From: Okapia johnstoni
Taxonomy: Eukaryota; Chordata; Mammalia; Artiodactyla; Giraffidae
Reading direction: 5' to 3'
NCBI GenBank assembly: GCA_024291935.2
Contig: CM044322.1
Coordinates: 70,237,405-70,301,404, forward strand
DNA: 64,000 nt
Positions 47,357 to 58,442 of this stretch are shown here, in pieces. How positions within the stretch are numbered: position 1 is the stretch's first letter; each line of letters opens with the position of its first letter. The notes under the pieces were generated by a model that saw only the letters and a program-made list of their open reading frames with translations, did no database searches and was not told the DNA's origin. The translations under genes were made by a program, and so were the position numbers.

Positions 47357-47418
47357 TAGCGGAGTTAATATTTTATGCTGTATGTGAGCAATCAGAGTAT
47401 AATGTTTATGGTGATGAA

Positions 47419-47424
47419 ATTAAA
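47419..47424 (+). promoter_or_regulatory. SLC45A3: SLC45A3 poly(A) signal (ATTAAA)
   Basis: ATTAAA within 'gatgaaattaaagccttc', followed within 20-35 bases by the T/G-rich 'ggtctttgtgtcttct'. Cleavage is expected near 47440. Confidence 0.75.
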
Positions 47425-47445
47425 GCCTTCTTATATGTTTCATTG

Positions 47446-48290
47446 GTCTTTGTGTCTTCTGAGAGGGAAAGACCAGCTCCTGTCAGGACCTGGTTTGGGC
47501 AGCGGCAGGTCCCAGCACCACCAGCAGGTGGAGCCATAGACCAGCACTCGTCTGTCCTGGGGGTGAAGGCGAGTGAGGCACAGGGAGAGGGCGCATTTTC
47601 CTTATCACAGGGCTCACAGTGTGGCCAAGAAGATGGAGCAAGCGCTTCAGCAAGAGGACGCACCTGACAAACTTAATGGTCTTTGAAAGCTTCTTTGCTT
47701 TCTGGCATTACCAGATGTCCCGGCTCACCGTGTGTTTCTCGCCATAGATCTGAAATGAGCTGTTTTCTCTAAGGGCATCTGATTGGTTTTTGTGGAAAAA
47801 GTTTTTTTTTTTTTTCCCACAGTGACCATAATATTGGCATTGGGAGTGTTTATTATTAGGTTGATCATTGGTATTAGGCCTTTTCTGTGGACAAAGCTAG
47901 GGAAAAAATGTTTAATGTCAATACATGGTGAGTTTCTACTGATACTGCCTATTTAAGTTCAGGATTAGAGATTATATATGTTTATATATATATATATATA
48001 TATTTTACTTCTCTAATTTCTACCATGCTGAAACAGAGCTCAACGCCTGGCCTAGCATGTATGTATGTGTGTGAGAGAAGAAGCAAAAAGAACCACCAGT
48101 CAGCCATTAATGTCAGCTTTTCTGTGCCACCAGAAATTAGAACCTGGCCCAGAGGCATATTCATTGTTTTTCCTGGTCCAAAGGAAATGAACTTTCTGGC
48201 TAGCCCAATACAAGTCATTTACCTCTGTGGTTAGACTTATTCCTAAGTAAGGTATTCTTTTGATGCACTTGTAAATAAGATTGTTTTCTT
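47446..48290. other. Intergenic DNA downstream of SLC45A3
   Basis: Unique sequence with a TA-rich microsatellite at 47976-48003. No gene is seen. Confidence 0.6.
47976..48003 (+). repeat. TA-rich microsatellite
   Basis: Alternating TA with one interruption, 'atgttta'. Likely polymorphic. Confidence 0.85.
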
Positions 48291-48618
48291 GGGCTCCCCT
48301 TGTGGCTCAGTGGTAAAGAATCTGCCTGCCAGTGCACGAGACACAGGTTTGATCCCTGTGGGAAGGGAAGGAAGATCTCACATTCAAAGAGCAGCTGGGT
48401 CCGTGCACCACAGCTGTTGAGCCTTTGCTCTAAGAGCCAAGGAACCGCACCTGTTGAAGCCTAGAGCCCAGATAAGGCCCTCTGAAATTAAGAAAATAGT
48501 CTTTTTTATATAATTTTACTTATTTATTCATTGGCTAGGCTGGGTCTTTGTTGCTGCGCAGGCTTTTTCTCTAGCTGCAGTGAGCGGGGACCACTCTCCA
48601 GTTATGGTCTGCAGGCAA
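48291..48618. mobile_element. Composite SINE insertion (sense head plus inverted tail) with 14-bp duplication
   Basis: 48291-48473 is a sense CHR-type SINE ('gggctccccttgtggctcag'). 48474-48496 is a 23-base inverted copy of the right flank 48626-48648. About 48505-48612 is an antisense CHR-type SINE 3' part ('ggctgggtctttgttgctgc'). The whole is bracketed by the perfect direct repeat 'aagattgttttctt' at 48277-48290 and 48619-48632. The single duplication implies one insertion event with strand switching. Confidence 0.8.
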
Positions 48619-50107
48619 AAGATTGTTTTCTTAATTTCAGAGGGCCTTCCTAGCACAAATTTTCAATATTGGGGACCAGCTAAGCTAGCTCACAGGCTAT
48701 GAGGCCTTGTGTTGGTAGGTTTTTTTTTAATTTTTATTTTATATTGGATTACAGTTGATTCACAATGGTAGTTCCTCAGCTTTAAACTACATTCCTCACA
48801 GAAATGCCAGCTCACTAAGAAGTACAGAAAGGGGGGAAAGAAAAAGGAAGAAAGAGGACTCTGGAAAGGAGAAGGAAACTGCAAGTAACCTCAAAGACAC
48901 CACAGATAAGATTTACTCAGTCCTTTCCACATGGGTCTCAGATGAATACAACCTGGCCAGTGTCCTTCAGGATCATTAATTTAGATGGAAAGGAATAAGA
49001 GGTATGAATCAGATGTACATAGATGTATCAGGTAGGATGTACGTAGAAAATTGCAGAACATGAAGCAAAGACGTTAACAGTTTAGAGAAAGGAAACATCG
49101 CTGTGGAGAGGAGGGTCAGGCTATCCGCACCTCCCAACCCTCACCCCCCGGCACCTGCCATCTCCCAGAGCCGGATGGAGCCCTGCGTTCTGGCTTGTGG
49201 TCAGAGCCCAGGAATTTGAGAGGGGGCTGGACTAGGGTTGGTTTGTACCTTCATGGGTCTGTCTTTCCGGCCTGGGGTGCTTCTCCCTGCAGGAACGGGA
49301 GTGGGAGGAGCAGGGGTAGGGAACATCCCTTCAGTGGGCAGCTTGGATCTCAGGTTGCTTCTTGTGCAGCCAGGGGAAAGAGCCCTTGGTTTCCAGGATC
49401 AGATTCGATTACAGCAGCCTGGCAGTTTTGTCACCATCGGCTGGAGGGTTGTGCAGAGTTGGAACTTGCTGATACTCAACACTGTTACGAGATCTCCACA
49501 CACATAAGGAGGTAGCCCTGGCAACCCTGTCCCCTGACTTCAGTCTGCCCTTGACTGACGTCTGCCCTTTGACAAGTCATTCCACTGTACACTAAGGGGT
49601 TAACGGACCGTATCTCCAGACATGGCTCTGGACTCCCATGCTTCGTGGCTCTGCGCCACGTTCTGCTCCCCAGGACACTCTTCCAGTACTCTGCGGTTCC
49701 CAGTTAACGTTCTCCTTCTCGTCATACAATATTTGGTGTCCTGTGTGCTGGACCTGATGTGCACCCTGGGGCTGTGGCAATGAGGAGACACTCACTGGCA
49801 GCGCAGATGGAGCTGGGAGCAGGCAGGCCGGGAGCGGCCTCCTGCCCCTTAGGGGCCTCTGTCCTGGGGAGGGGGTGGCCTCCAGGGAAGCGAGGTGAGG
49901 GACCATCCGTGAAAAGCCTCCTGGACCCCGAGACTCCCTCACAGGCTGCTGGCATTTCTCCCAGTGACCTGAAGAGAGCAGACCAGTGGGAGGACCCTGG
50001 GACCCTTCTTCAGCAGGGATGGCCCCGAGACCTGCTGAGATGAGATGACTTGTCCCAGGGCACACTGACGCAGGGCTGCTTTTGTACTACTCGGTGGAAG
50101 TGAGGGG
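48619..50107. other. Intergenic DNA with a small antisense L1 end
   Basis: 48716-48780 resembles the complement of an L1 3' end ('tttttattttatattggatt'). The rest is unique. No gene is seen. Confidence 0.5.
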
Positions 50108-50183
50108 TATGGAGGAAGACTCTGCATTATCTTTGCAGCTTATATTATGGAGGAAGACTCTGCATTATCTTTGCAGCTTATAT
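50108..50183 (+). repeat. Perfect 38-bp tandem duplication
   Basis: The 38-base unit beginning 'tatggaggaagactctgc' occurs twice back to back (50108-50145, 50146-50183) without a mismatch. This suggests a recent replication slip or an assembly artefact. Confidence 0.95.
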
Positions 50184-50524
50184 TACTCCAATATAAAAAG
50201 TTTCTTTTTAATGTTAGACGTTTGATCCATCTCACCACCTTTTGATATGTACCCAAAAAATCTATTAATCAATCGTTACTAGTCACTGATAGGTGTAAGG
50301 CACCACTGTACATATAACTAAGGGGGTTATGAAGATATATCAAAGGTGGTCTTTGTTCTTTGTGAGTTCTGAGGCTTCTCCATGGAAAAATAAAGCATGT
50401 TCAAATGACGTTATTTCTAACAGTGCAAGGCAGTTTGACACGTGCCAATGATACATAGGAGTACAAGGGGGATGGGGGAGAGACCACTGCCAGGAGGATG
50501 CTTTTTAAATAGCAACAGAGATTC

Positions 50525-51281
50525 GGTTCAGTTCAGTCGCTCAGTCGTGTCTGACTCTTTGCCACCCCATTGACTGCAGCACGCCAGGCCTCCCTGTTCA
50601 TCACCAACTCCTGGAGTTTACTCAAACTTACGTCCGTCGCATCGGTGATGCCATCCAACCATCTCATCCTCTGTCATCCCCTTCTCCTGCCCTCAATCTT
50701 TCCCAGCATCAGGGTCTTTTCCAATGAGTCAGCTCTTCACATCAGGTGGCCAAAGTATTGGAGTTTCAGCTTCAACATCAGTCCTTCCAATGAACACCCA
50801 GGACTGATCTCCTTTAGGATGGACTGGTTGGATCTCCTTGCAGTCCAAGGGACTCTTAAGAGTCTTCTCCAACACCACAGTTCAAAAGCATCAATTCTTC
50901 GGCGCTCAGCTTTCTTCACCATCCAACTCTCACATCCATACGTGACTACTGGAAAAACCATAGCCTTGACTAGACGGACCTTTGTTGGCAGAGTAACGTC
51001 TCTGCTTTTTAATATGCTATCTAGGTTGGTCATAACTTTCCTTCCAAGGAGTAAGTGTCTTTTAATTTCATGGCTGCAATCACCATCTGCAGTGATTTTG
51101 GAGCCCCCAAAAATAAAGTCAGCCACTGTTTCCCCACCTATTTGCCATGAAGTGATGGGACCAGATGCCATGATCTTAGTTTTCTGAATGTCGAGCTTTA
51201 AGCCAACTTTTTCACTCTCCTCTTTCATTTTCATCAAGAGGCTCTGTAGTTATTCTTTACTTTCTGTCATAAGAGTGGTCA
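50525..51281 (-). mobile_element. BovB LINE 3' part, antisense (left arm of an inverted pair)
   Basis: The minus-strand frame (51237-50737) encodes BovB ORF2 C-terminal sequence, including 'KVGLKLDIQKTKIMASGP' and 'ERRRIDAFELWCWRRLLR'. It runs from the BovB 3' end at 50525 to about 51281 and joins a sense BovB without a spacer. It is homologous in inverse orientation to 51780-52548. Confidence 0.93.
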
Positions 51282-52548
51282 TCTCACACGCTAGTAAAGT
51301 AATGCTCAAAATTCTCCAAGCCAGGCTTCAGCAATACGTGAACCATGAACTTCCAGATGTTCAAGCTGGTTTTAGAAAAGGCAGAGGAACCAGAGATCAA
51401 ATTGCCAACATCCGCTGGATCATCAAAAAAGCAAGAGAGTTCCAGAAAAACATCTATTTCTGCTTTATTGACTATGCCAAAGTCTTTGACTGTGTGGATC
51501 ACAATAAACTGTGGAAAATTCTTCAAGAGATGGGAATACCAGACCACCTGACCTGCCTCCCGAGAAATCTGCATGCAGGTCAGGAAGCAACAGTTAGAAC
51601 TGGAACATGGAACAACAGACTGGTTCCAAATAGGAAAAGGAGTACGTCAAGGCTGTATATTGTCGCCCTGCTTATTTAACTTATATGCAGAGTACATCAT
51701 GAGAAATGCTGGGCTGGATGAAGCACAAGCTGGGATCAAGATTGCTGGGAGAAATACCAACAACCTCAGATATGCAGATGACACCGCCCTATGGCAGAAA
51801 ATGAAGAAGAACTAAAGAGCCTCTTAATGACAGTGAAAGAGGAAAGTGAAAAAGTTGGCTTAAAGCTCAACATTCAGAAAACTAAGATCATGGCATCCGG
51901 TCCCATCACTTCATGGCAAATAGATGGGGCAACAGTGGGAACAGTGGCTGACTTTGTTTTTCTGGGCTCCCAAATCACTGCAGATGGTGATTGCAGCCAT
52001 GAAATTAAAAGACGCTTGCTCCTTGGAAGGCAAGTTATGACAACCCTAGACAACATATTAAAAAGCAGAGACATTACTTTGCCAACAAAGGTACGTCTAG
52101 TCAAAGCTATGGTTTTTCCAGTGGTCATGGATGTGAGAGTTGGACTATAAAGAAAGCTGAGCGCCGAAGAATTGATGCTTTTGAACTGTGGTGTTGGAGA
52201 AGACTCTTGAGAGTCCCTTGGACTGCACGAGATCCAAACAGTCCATCCTAAAGGAGATCAGTCCTGGGTGTTCATTGGAGGGACTGATGTTGAAGCTGAA
52301 ACTCCAATACTTTGGCCACCTGATGTGAAAAGCTGACTCATTGGAAAAGACTTGATGCTGGGAAAGATTGAGGGCAGGAGGAGAAGGGATCGACAGAGGA
52401 TGAGATGGTTGGATGGCATCACTGACTCAATGGACATGAGTTTGGGTGGACTCCGGGAGTTGGTGATGGACAGGGAGGCCTGGCGTGCTGCGGTTCATGG
52501 GGTGGCAAAGAGTCAGACATGACTGAGTGACTGAACCGAACTGAACTG
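51282..52548 (+). mobile_element. BovB LINE reverse-transcriptase region and 3' end, sense (right arm)
   Basis: Several frames together show the BovB reverse transcriptase: 'LPDVQAGFRKGRGTRDQIAN', 'FIDYAKVFDCVDHNKLWK', 'GKGVRQGCILSPCLFNLYAE' and the catalytic-type 'YADD' box near 51775. The C-terminal region and the BovB 3' end at 52548 follow. At least two frame changes make it non-functional. BovB is the RTE-clade element known to have entered ruminants horizontally. Confidence 0.94.
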
Positions 52549-53103
52549 CCTCACTGCTAACCTCACTGCCCCTGGCATGTCATCCCTCTCCTGGACTAAT
52601 TCATTAACCTTGCCATCTCCCTTTCTCCAGTCTAATCTCCACTTACCCCGACTGCTTGGACTGCAAGCAGTTACAGGCAAGTTAGGTCCATGCTTGTACT
52701 GCAGCCTGAGCTAGCTTCCCATGCACTGGGCTGATGGCCCCATGCAAGGGAACCTCAGGAGATTCACCTGCATGTGGCTCCTCCACACATGGCTCTATCC
52801 ACTTCTATCTTCTTCATCACCACCTCCTTGTTCTCCCAGCCCCTCAAGCACCACTTCAGCCACAGTGGGTTTCTTTCCACTGCTCAGCCAAACGTGGCTC
52901 ATGTGAGCCTCAGGACTTTTGCCTTTGCTGCACTTTCTTCGTGGAAAACCCTCTGCTTCTCTGCCTACAGCAATTGTAGTTATTCTCCAACCTTCTGCTT
53001 AAACCTCTCCTTCTCGGGTTCCCTGAAGTTAATCACTTCCTTTTCTGTCTTCCCCTAACACACTGCTAATGTGCTACTCATGTATGTTAGACAAAAACTT
53101 GGC
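52549..53103. other. Intergenic DNA, possible L2 remnant (antisense)
   Basis: C/T-rich sequence with a layout reminiscent of an antisense L2 ('aggacttttgcctttgctgc', then 'ctccttctcgggttccctga'). Weak evidence. No gene is seen. Confidence 0.35.
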
Positions 53104-54148
53104 TTATCCCACAGAATGGGGGAAAATAATGGAGCGACTAACAAGGGATTAATCTTCAAAATATATTAATATAAACAGCTCATGCAGCTCAATAACAAAA
53201 AACAACCCAATCAAAAAATGGCTGGAAGACCCAAATAGGTATTTCTCCAAAGAAGATGTACATTGGCCTCCAAAGAAGGCCAAAAAGTACATGAAAAGAT
53301 GCTCAATATTACTAATTATTAGAGAAATGCAAATCAAAACTACAATGAGGTATCACCTCACACTGGTCAGAGTTGCCATCCTCAAAAAATCCACAAACAA
53401 TAAATGCTGGAGAGGGTGTGGAGAAAGGGGAACTTTTCCACACTGTTAGCGGGAACGTAAACTGGTACAACCACTATGGAGAACAGTATGAAGGTTCCTT
53501 AAGAAAACTGAAAACAGAGCTACCATATAATCCAGCAGTCCCACTCCTGAGCGTTTACCTGGAGAAAACCATAATTTGAAAAGACACATGCCCTTCAATG
53601 TTCATTGCAGCATTATTTACAATAGCTAGTACATGGAAGCGACCTAAATATCCATTGACAGAGGAATGGATAAAGATGTGGTACATATATGAAATATGTG
53701 GTACACAATCAAATATCACTCAGTCATAAAAAAGAACAAAATAATGCCATTTGTAGCAACATGGATGGACCTAGAAATTATCATACTAAGTGAAGTAAGT
53801 TAGGAGGAGAAAGGACAAATATTGTATGATATTTCTTGTAAGTGGAATCTAAAAAATGGTACAAATGAACCTATTTACAAAATAGAAATAGAGTCACAGA
53901 TGTATAAAACAATCTTACGATCACCAAGGGGAGAGGGAGGGAGGGGTAAACTGGGAGACTGGGATTGACATATACACACTACTACATATAAAATAGGTAA
54001 CTATTGTATAGCACAGGGAACTCTACTCAGTACTCTCTAATGACCTATATGGAAAAAGAATCTAAAAAATAGTGGATATATGTATAACTGATTTACTTTG
54101 CTGTAGAGCAGAAACTAACACACCATTGTAAATCAATTATATTTTAAT
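53104..54148 (+). mobile_element. 5'-truncated L1 LINE, sense, with 10-bp target-site duplication
   Basis: Damaged L1 ORF2 C-terminal sequence is recognisable ('LPYNPAVPLLSVYLEK' near 53517-53565), then the L1 3' UTR ending 'caattatattttaat'. 'aaaacttggc' flanks it at 53094-53103 and 54149-54158. Several stops and frame changes are present. Confidence 0.88.
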
Positions 54149-54158
54149 AAAACTTGGC

Positions 54159-55121
54159 ATATTCATCTCTGAATTCTTTCCACAAACACTTTTTAGGTAG
54201 CTATCATGTGCCAGAACTGTGGCAGGGTGAAAAGATAGGAGCCCTCTTGGAGGTCTCCAACCAGTGAGGACTTTGGAGACACCCAGAAGCAATTCAGAAC
54301 GTGTGACAGTGCTATGACCAGGGGCACAGGGCTAGGGGAGTACACACAGGGGCCCCGTCTGGTCTGGGATGAGCTCTGGTGGGGGTGGGGCGGAGAGGGC
54401 GCCCCAGAATTGATGGTAAATGAGATGGGGAGCCCAAGCAGACATTTGCAGTCTGTTCCCCTATCAAGTTTTCCCAGAGCAAAACCTGCATCTCATTCAT
54501 TGTTATGTTTCCCATATCCACGTCTGTAGCTACACATAGTAGGGACTCACTAAATTTGTTTGCTTGATTAAATGACTTGTTGAGGAAACAAAATGAATGG
54601 GCAAATAAAAACCATCTTATTTTTAGGCAAACGGACAACCTCAGCTTAACACCCCGGCTTCTAATATCAGGTGGTTGAGCTGAGGATGAAGGCCATGTTT
54701 TGCCTTTGCATTTCATGTGGTTTATTGTGGTAATTTTTTCTTTTCAGTTTTTTTTTTTTTTTGACCTTTAGGTTTGGTTTAGTAATACTGTGTGAGTGGT
54801 TTCATATTTTTTTTGGAAAGAGTTTGTGGCTTTTGTTTCAGTATGCTATAGAAGTAAGTATTTAATGTCTATGAACTTTATGGATAGATAATATTGTCTT
54901 TAAAATACTTGTAAATTTTTATTAACAAAAAAAAGAAAAATTACAGTTGTGAAGTGGGAATGGAAAGAAATTGTAGGGGTGATGGGCGGGTCAGTAGGGG
55001 AAAATAGACTTGGATGACCTTGCCTTTATGTCAGGGAATTCAAAGCAATTTCCCATCCAATGTCTCTCTTGTTCAAAACCAAGGCCAGGCCTTTTGAGTG
55101 ACCATTGTCTACTTCTATGAG
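54159..55121. other. Intergenic DNA, no gene seen
   Basis: Unique, AT-rich in its second half. Nothing recognisable. Confidence 0.55.
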
Positions 55122-55656
55122 TGTGATGGTTAATTTTATGTGTCAACTTGACTGGGCTACAAGGTGCCCAACTATTTGGTTAAACATTATGATGAATCTA
55201 TCTGTAAAGATGTCTGAGGATGAGGGTAACATTTAAATTGGTAGATGGAGTAAAGCCAACATGGGTGGGCCTCATCCAATGAGTGGAAGGCCTGCATAGA
55301 ACAAAAGGCTGACCTTCCTCTGAGTTAAACAGAGTTCCTTCTTCCTGACTGCCCTCAAATTGGAACATCAACTTTTTCCTGCCTTTGGACTCAAACTGAA
55401 ACATTGGCTGTTCCTGGGACTTAAGACTGCTGGTCTTCAGATTGGAGCTACCCCACTGTTCTCTGGGTTCTCAGGCCTTTGGACTTGGACTGGAACTGCA
55501 CCACGGGCTCTTCTGGGTCTCCAGCTTACCAACTCACCCTGCAGATCTTGGGACTTGTCAGTCTTCACAATTTTGTGAGCCAGTTTTTCATAATGAATCT
55601 TCCTCTTTACATAAATCCTATTGGTTCCGTTTCTTTGGAGAGCTGTGACTAATAGA
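55122..55656 (+). mobile_element. ERVL-type (MLT2-like) solo LTR with 5-bp duplication
   Basis: It begins 'tgtgatggttaattttatgt' and contains 'tgggtgggcctcatccaatg', 'aaaggctgacc' and 'agatcttgggacttgtcagt'. It ends near 'ctgtgactaataga'. The 5-bp direct repeat 'atgag' flanks it at 55117-55121 and 55657-55661. No internal retroviral sequence is present, so it is a solo LTR of an ancient element. Confidence 0.88.
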
Positions 55657-56921
55657 ATGAGGTTTTACTAACACCAGATAAATAATCAGCTCATAGATGC
55701 CAGAGCTGGGGATTAAATCCCTCCTTCAGTTGACGGATGATGAAATTGCAGCCCAAGAAGGAAGGTTCTTTACCTGGCATACTCTACCTACCATATGCAC
55801 TACATGGCTGATGCTTGAAATTGCCTTAACTGGAGACCACACTTGCAAAGGATACTTAAAATGCAAATATCCCTAGGAAAATAATATGCTGATATGGATT
55901 TATAAGAGAATATAAATGACTTGGTGAAATGTTTACAGAAGAGCAATTTTTGGTGGGAGAAGGCAGTGTACAGGGTGAAATGGTAGACACAGTTCTTACC
56001 CTCTTTGAGGTCCTTGATGGATGATAGTTTCAGAGATGGATGGAAGCAAGCCATGCGCAATGGGCATATTTGGATTTTGAAAGGAGGAGGCATTTGGGAC
56101 AGTGGGAAGTTGGTACAGGAGAGGCAGTGCAGGCCCCCAGACCTCACCTCCTTTTGACCCCAAGCGTTGCCCCAGACCACCGTCATTTGTGTTGTGCTGG
56201 GAAATTGAGGCTTCACACGTCCAGGGACATGAATGGCTGGAGCTGGCCAATCCTTAATTTCAGTGAGCTTGCAGGAAATTTCTGAAAATACAGACTTCTA
56301 GCAGTAACGCTTGCCTCTTTTTAGAAATAAAATTTTGTGTGCATGTGTCTGCCTTCCTGGCTACACTGGGATGTGTCATGGGTAGAGTGGGTGGCGGGTT
56401 ATGTTGGGATGTGTTGTGGATAGAGTGGGCAGAGGCTGTTTTGAGCCATGAGGTAACCAGAAGCCTATTTTCACACTTTTTGTGTAACTTTTCTGCTTTG
56501 TGCTTGTATGAAGCTTCTGATTGAGTGTTCTCTTTAGGGCAACAGCTTGAAGGAGGAAACTGTATTATGCCCATCTGTCCAGTATCATATTTGTCCTTCC
56601 TATTTAGAATGGGGGCAGTGGGCAAGATGGTGAAGACACTTGAAATCCCACCACACGATGAAGGTAAAAGGAGACAGGGATGTGTTTAGTTTGGAGAAGA
56701 GACTCCTCAGGAGACTTGAGAGCAGTCTTCAGCTATTTAAAGAGCTATACTGTGTTCTCCTGAGGGCAGGGCCTGCCTGGAGGAAGGTTACAGGAATACA
56801 GATGTTGATAGTCAAGAGTACACTGGGTGTTTCAGAAGGTAGAGAGTCCTCTACACTGGAGGCGCTGGACGCATGCTTGGTGCAGGGTAAGCATAAAGGG
56901 CTGACTGGCCTATGCTATTTT
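55657..56921. other. Intergenic DNA, no gene seen
   Basis: Unique sequence without a credible coding frame or a well-preserved repeat. Confidence 0.55.
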
Positions 56922-57083
56922 TTAAATTTATTCATCTGTTTGGCTTCATCGGGTCTTAGCTGTGGTGCTTGGGCTTCTCTCTAGGTGCAGCATGTGGGAT
57001 CTTAGTTTCCTGACCAGAGATCGAACCCACGTCCCCTGCATTGGAAGGCAAATTCTTAACCACTGGACCACCAGGGAAGTCCA
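56922..57083 (-). mobile_element. CHR/ART2-type SINE, antisense
   Basis: 'gcatgtgggatcttagtttc', 'gagatcgaacccacgtcccc' and 'ctggaccaccagggaagtcc' are the complement of a tRNA-derived CHR SINE. Confidence 0.87.
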
Positions 57084-57310
57084 TCTGCCATCTTTAATGT
57101 AGATCTATTTTTGATGTAGATTCTGAGATTCTGGTATGAGGCTACAGACTGGTCAATGGTCATGGCTAGAGGAGTCTGAAGAGATTTAAGTATGACCATT
57201 CATCCAACCAAACACATTGGTCTGTTGTGTATGAAGCACTTTTTGGCATGAGAAACTAAAGTCCCCATCCCAAAGGCATAAATGCCTTTAATACAAAGTA
57301 GAATGTTGTG

Positions 57311-57617
57311 GGTGGTGGTCCAATGGTTAAGAATCTGCCTGCCAATGCAGGGCACATGAGTTTGATCCTGGTCCGGGAAGATCCCATATGCCATGGAGCA
57401 ACTATGCCTGTACACCACAGGTAATGCAGCCTGCACTCTAGAGCTTGTGTTCCGCAACAAGAGAAGCCGCTGCAGTGAGAAGCCTGAGCACCACGACTAG
57501 AAAGCAGCCCCCGCTCACCACGGTTAGCGAGAGCATGTGCCCAGCAGTGAAGATCCGGGGCAGTCAAAATTCAATAAATAAAATTTTTAAAGTTTTAAAA
57601 AATACTTTTAAAAAGTG
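57311..57617 (+). mobile_element. CHR-type SINE, sense, with target-site duplication
   Basis: 'ggtccaatggttaagaatct', 'gtttgatcctggtccgggaa' and 'gtgttccgcaacaagagaag' are followed by an A-rich tail. The flanks 57295-57310 and 57612-57627 match at 15 of 16 ('gaatgttgtg' core). Confidence 0.9.
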
Positions 57618-57864
57618 GAATGTTGTGTAGGCTGTAAGGTATGCACTTCTCTTCTTCTTCTGTTAGATACAGAAACTGGACAAGCAGGCAGAGCTAGGCT
57701 AGAAGCCAGGAGGTTGCTTTAAGATAGCTAAGGAGGATGGGTCAGTAAGAAACAGCAAGAGGGGATCAGATGGGGAAGGTGTTGGGGGTGGTCGGTCCCA
57801 TGCTGTTCAGAAGGGGCGCTCTTGCCTGCACCCTATTGTGCATTTGGCATATCAGGTTACCATG

Positions 57865-58213
57865 TGCTATGGTCTGAATGTTGCTGTCTTCCCTAAATCT
57901 GCGTATCAGATTCCTAACCCCCAAAGATGATGGTATTAGGAGATGGGGCCTTTGGGGTGTGTTTCAGTTACGAGGGTGGAGCCTTTGTGAGTGGGATTAG
58001 TGCTCCTATAAAAGAAAGCCCACAGAGCTCTCTTGCTACTTCCACCCTGTGAGGACAGGTTCTGGCCCAGGAAGCAGGCCCTCACCAGAATGTGACCATG
58101 CTGGCGCCTTGATTATGGGCTTCCCAGCCTTCAGAACAGTGAGAAATAGGCTTCTGTTTATAAGCTGCGTGGTCTGTGGTATTCTGTTATAGCAGCCTGA
58201 ATGGTCTAAGACA
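57865..58213 (+). mobile_element. MaLR/ERVL-like solo LTR
   Basis: TG...CA termini ('tgctatggtctgaatg' to 'ggtctaagaca'), with typical internal 'gatggtattaggagatgggg' and 'tgatgggcttcc'-like 3' modules. About 349 bp. 'catg' lies just outside both ends. The subfamily is not assigned and no internal viral sequence is present. Confidence 0.65.
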
Positions 58214-58442
58214 TCATGAAACATTTGATTCATTCAGCTCACTCCCTTTGCCTATACACCATGCTCACCAGTTAGCAGGATGGTCATGATTCGGCCTTTC
58301 ATGTTAATTCCTCTATAGGACACATCTCAGTGTTCTAATCATTTGCTTGTCCCTCTATTACCCTTGACTGACGTTCCTTATGGCCCTCTTTCTTAGCACA
58401 GGACCTGGTACTTAGCAAGAACTCGTGAAATTTTTGTTAAGT

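Larger units (their letters stand above)
46142..47445 (+). other. SLC45A3: SLC45A3 3' UTR
   Basis: About 1.3 kb from the stop to the poly(A) site. It contains two AU-rich nonamers TTATTTATT (46804-46812 and 47348-47356) and ends with ATTAAA at 47419-47424, followed by a T/G-rich element. Confidence 0.8.

Noticed and set aside
50570..52150. Reverse-transcriptase-like frames as an active retroelement
   Set aside because: BovB with frame changes and inverted, truncated arms; not an intact element.
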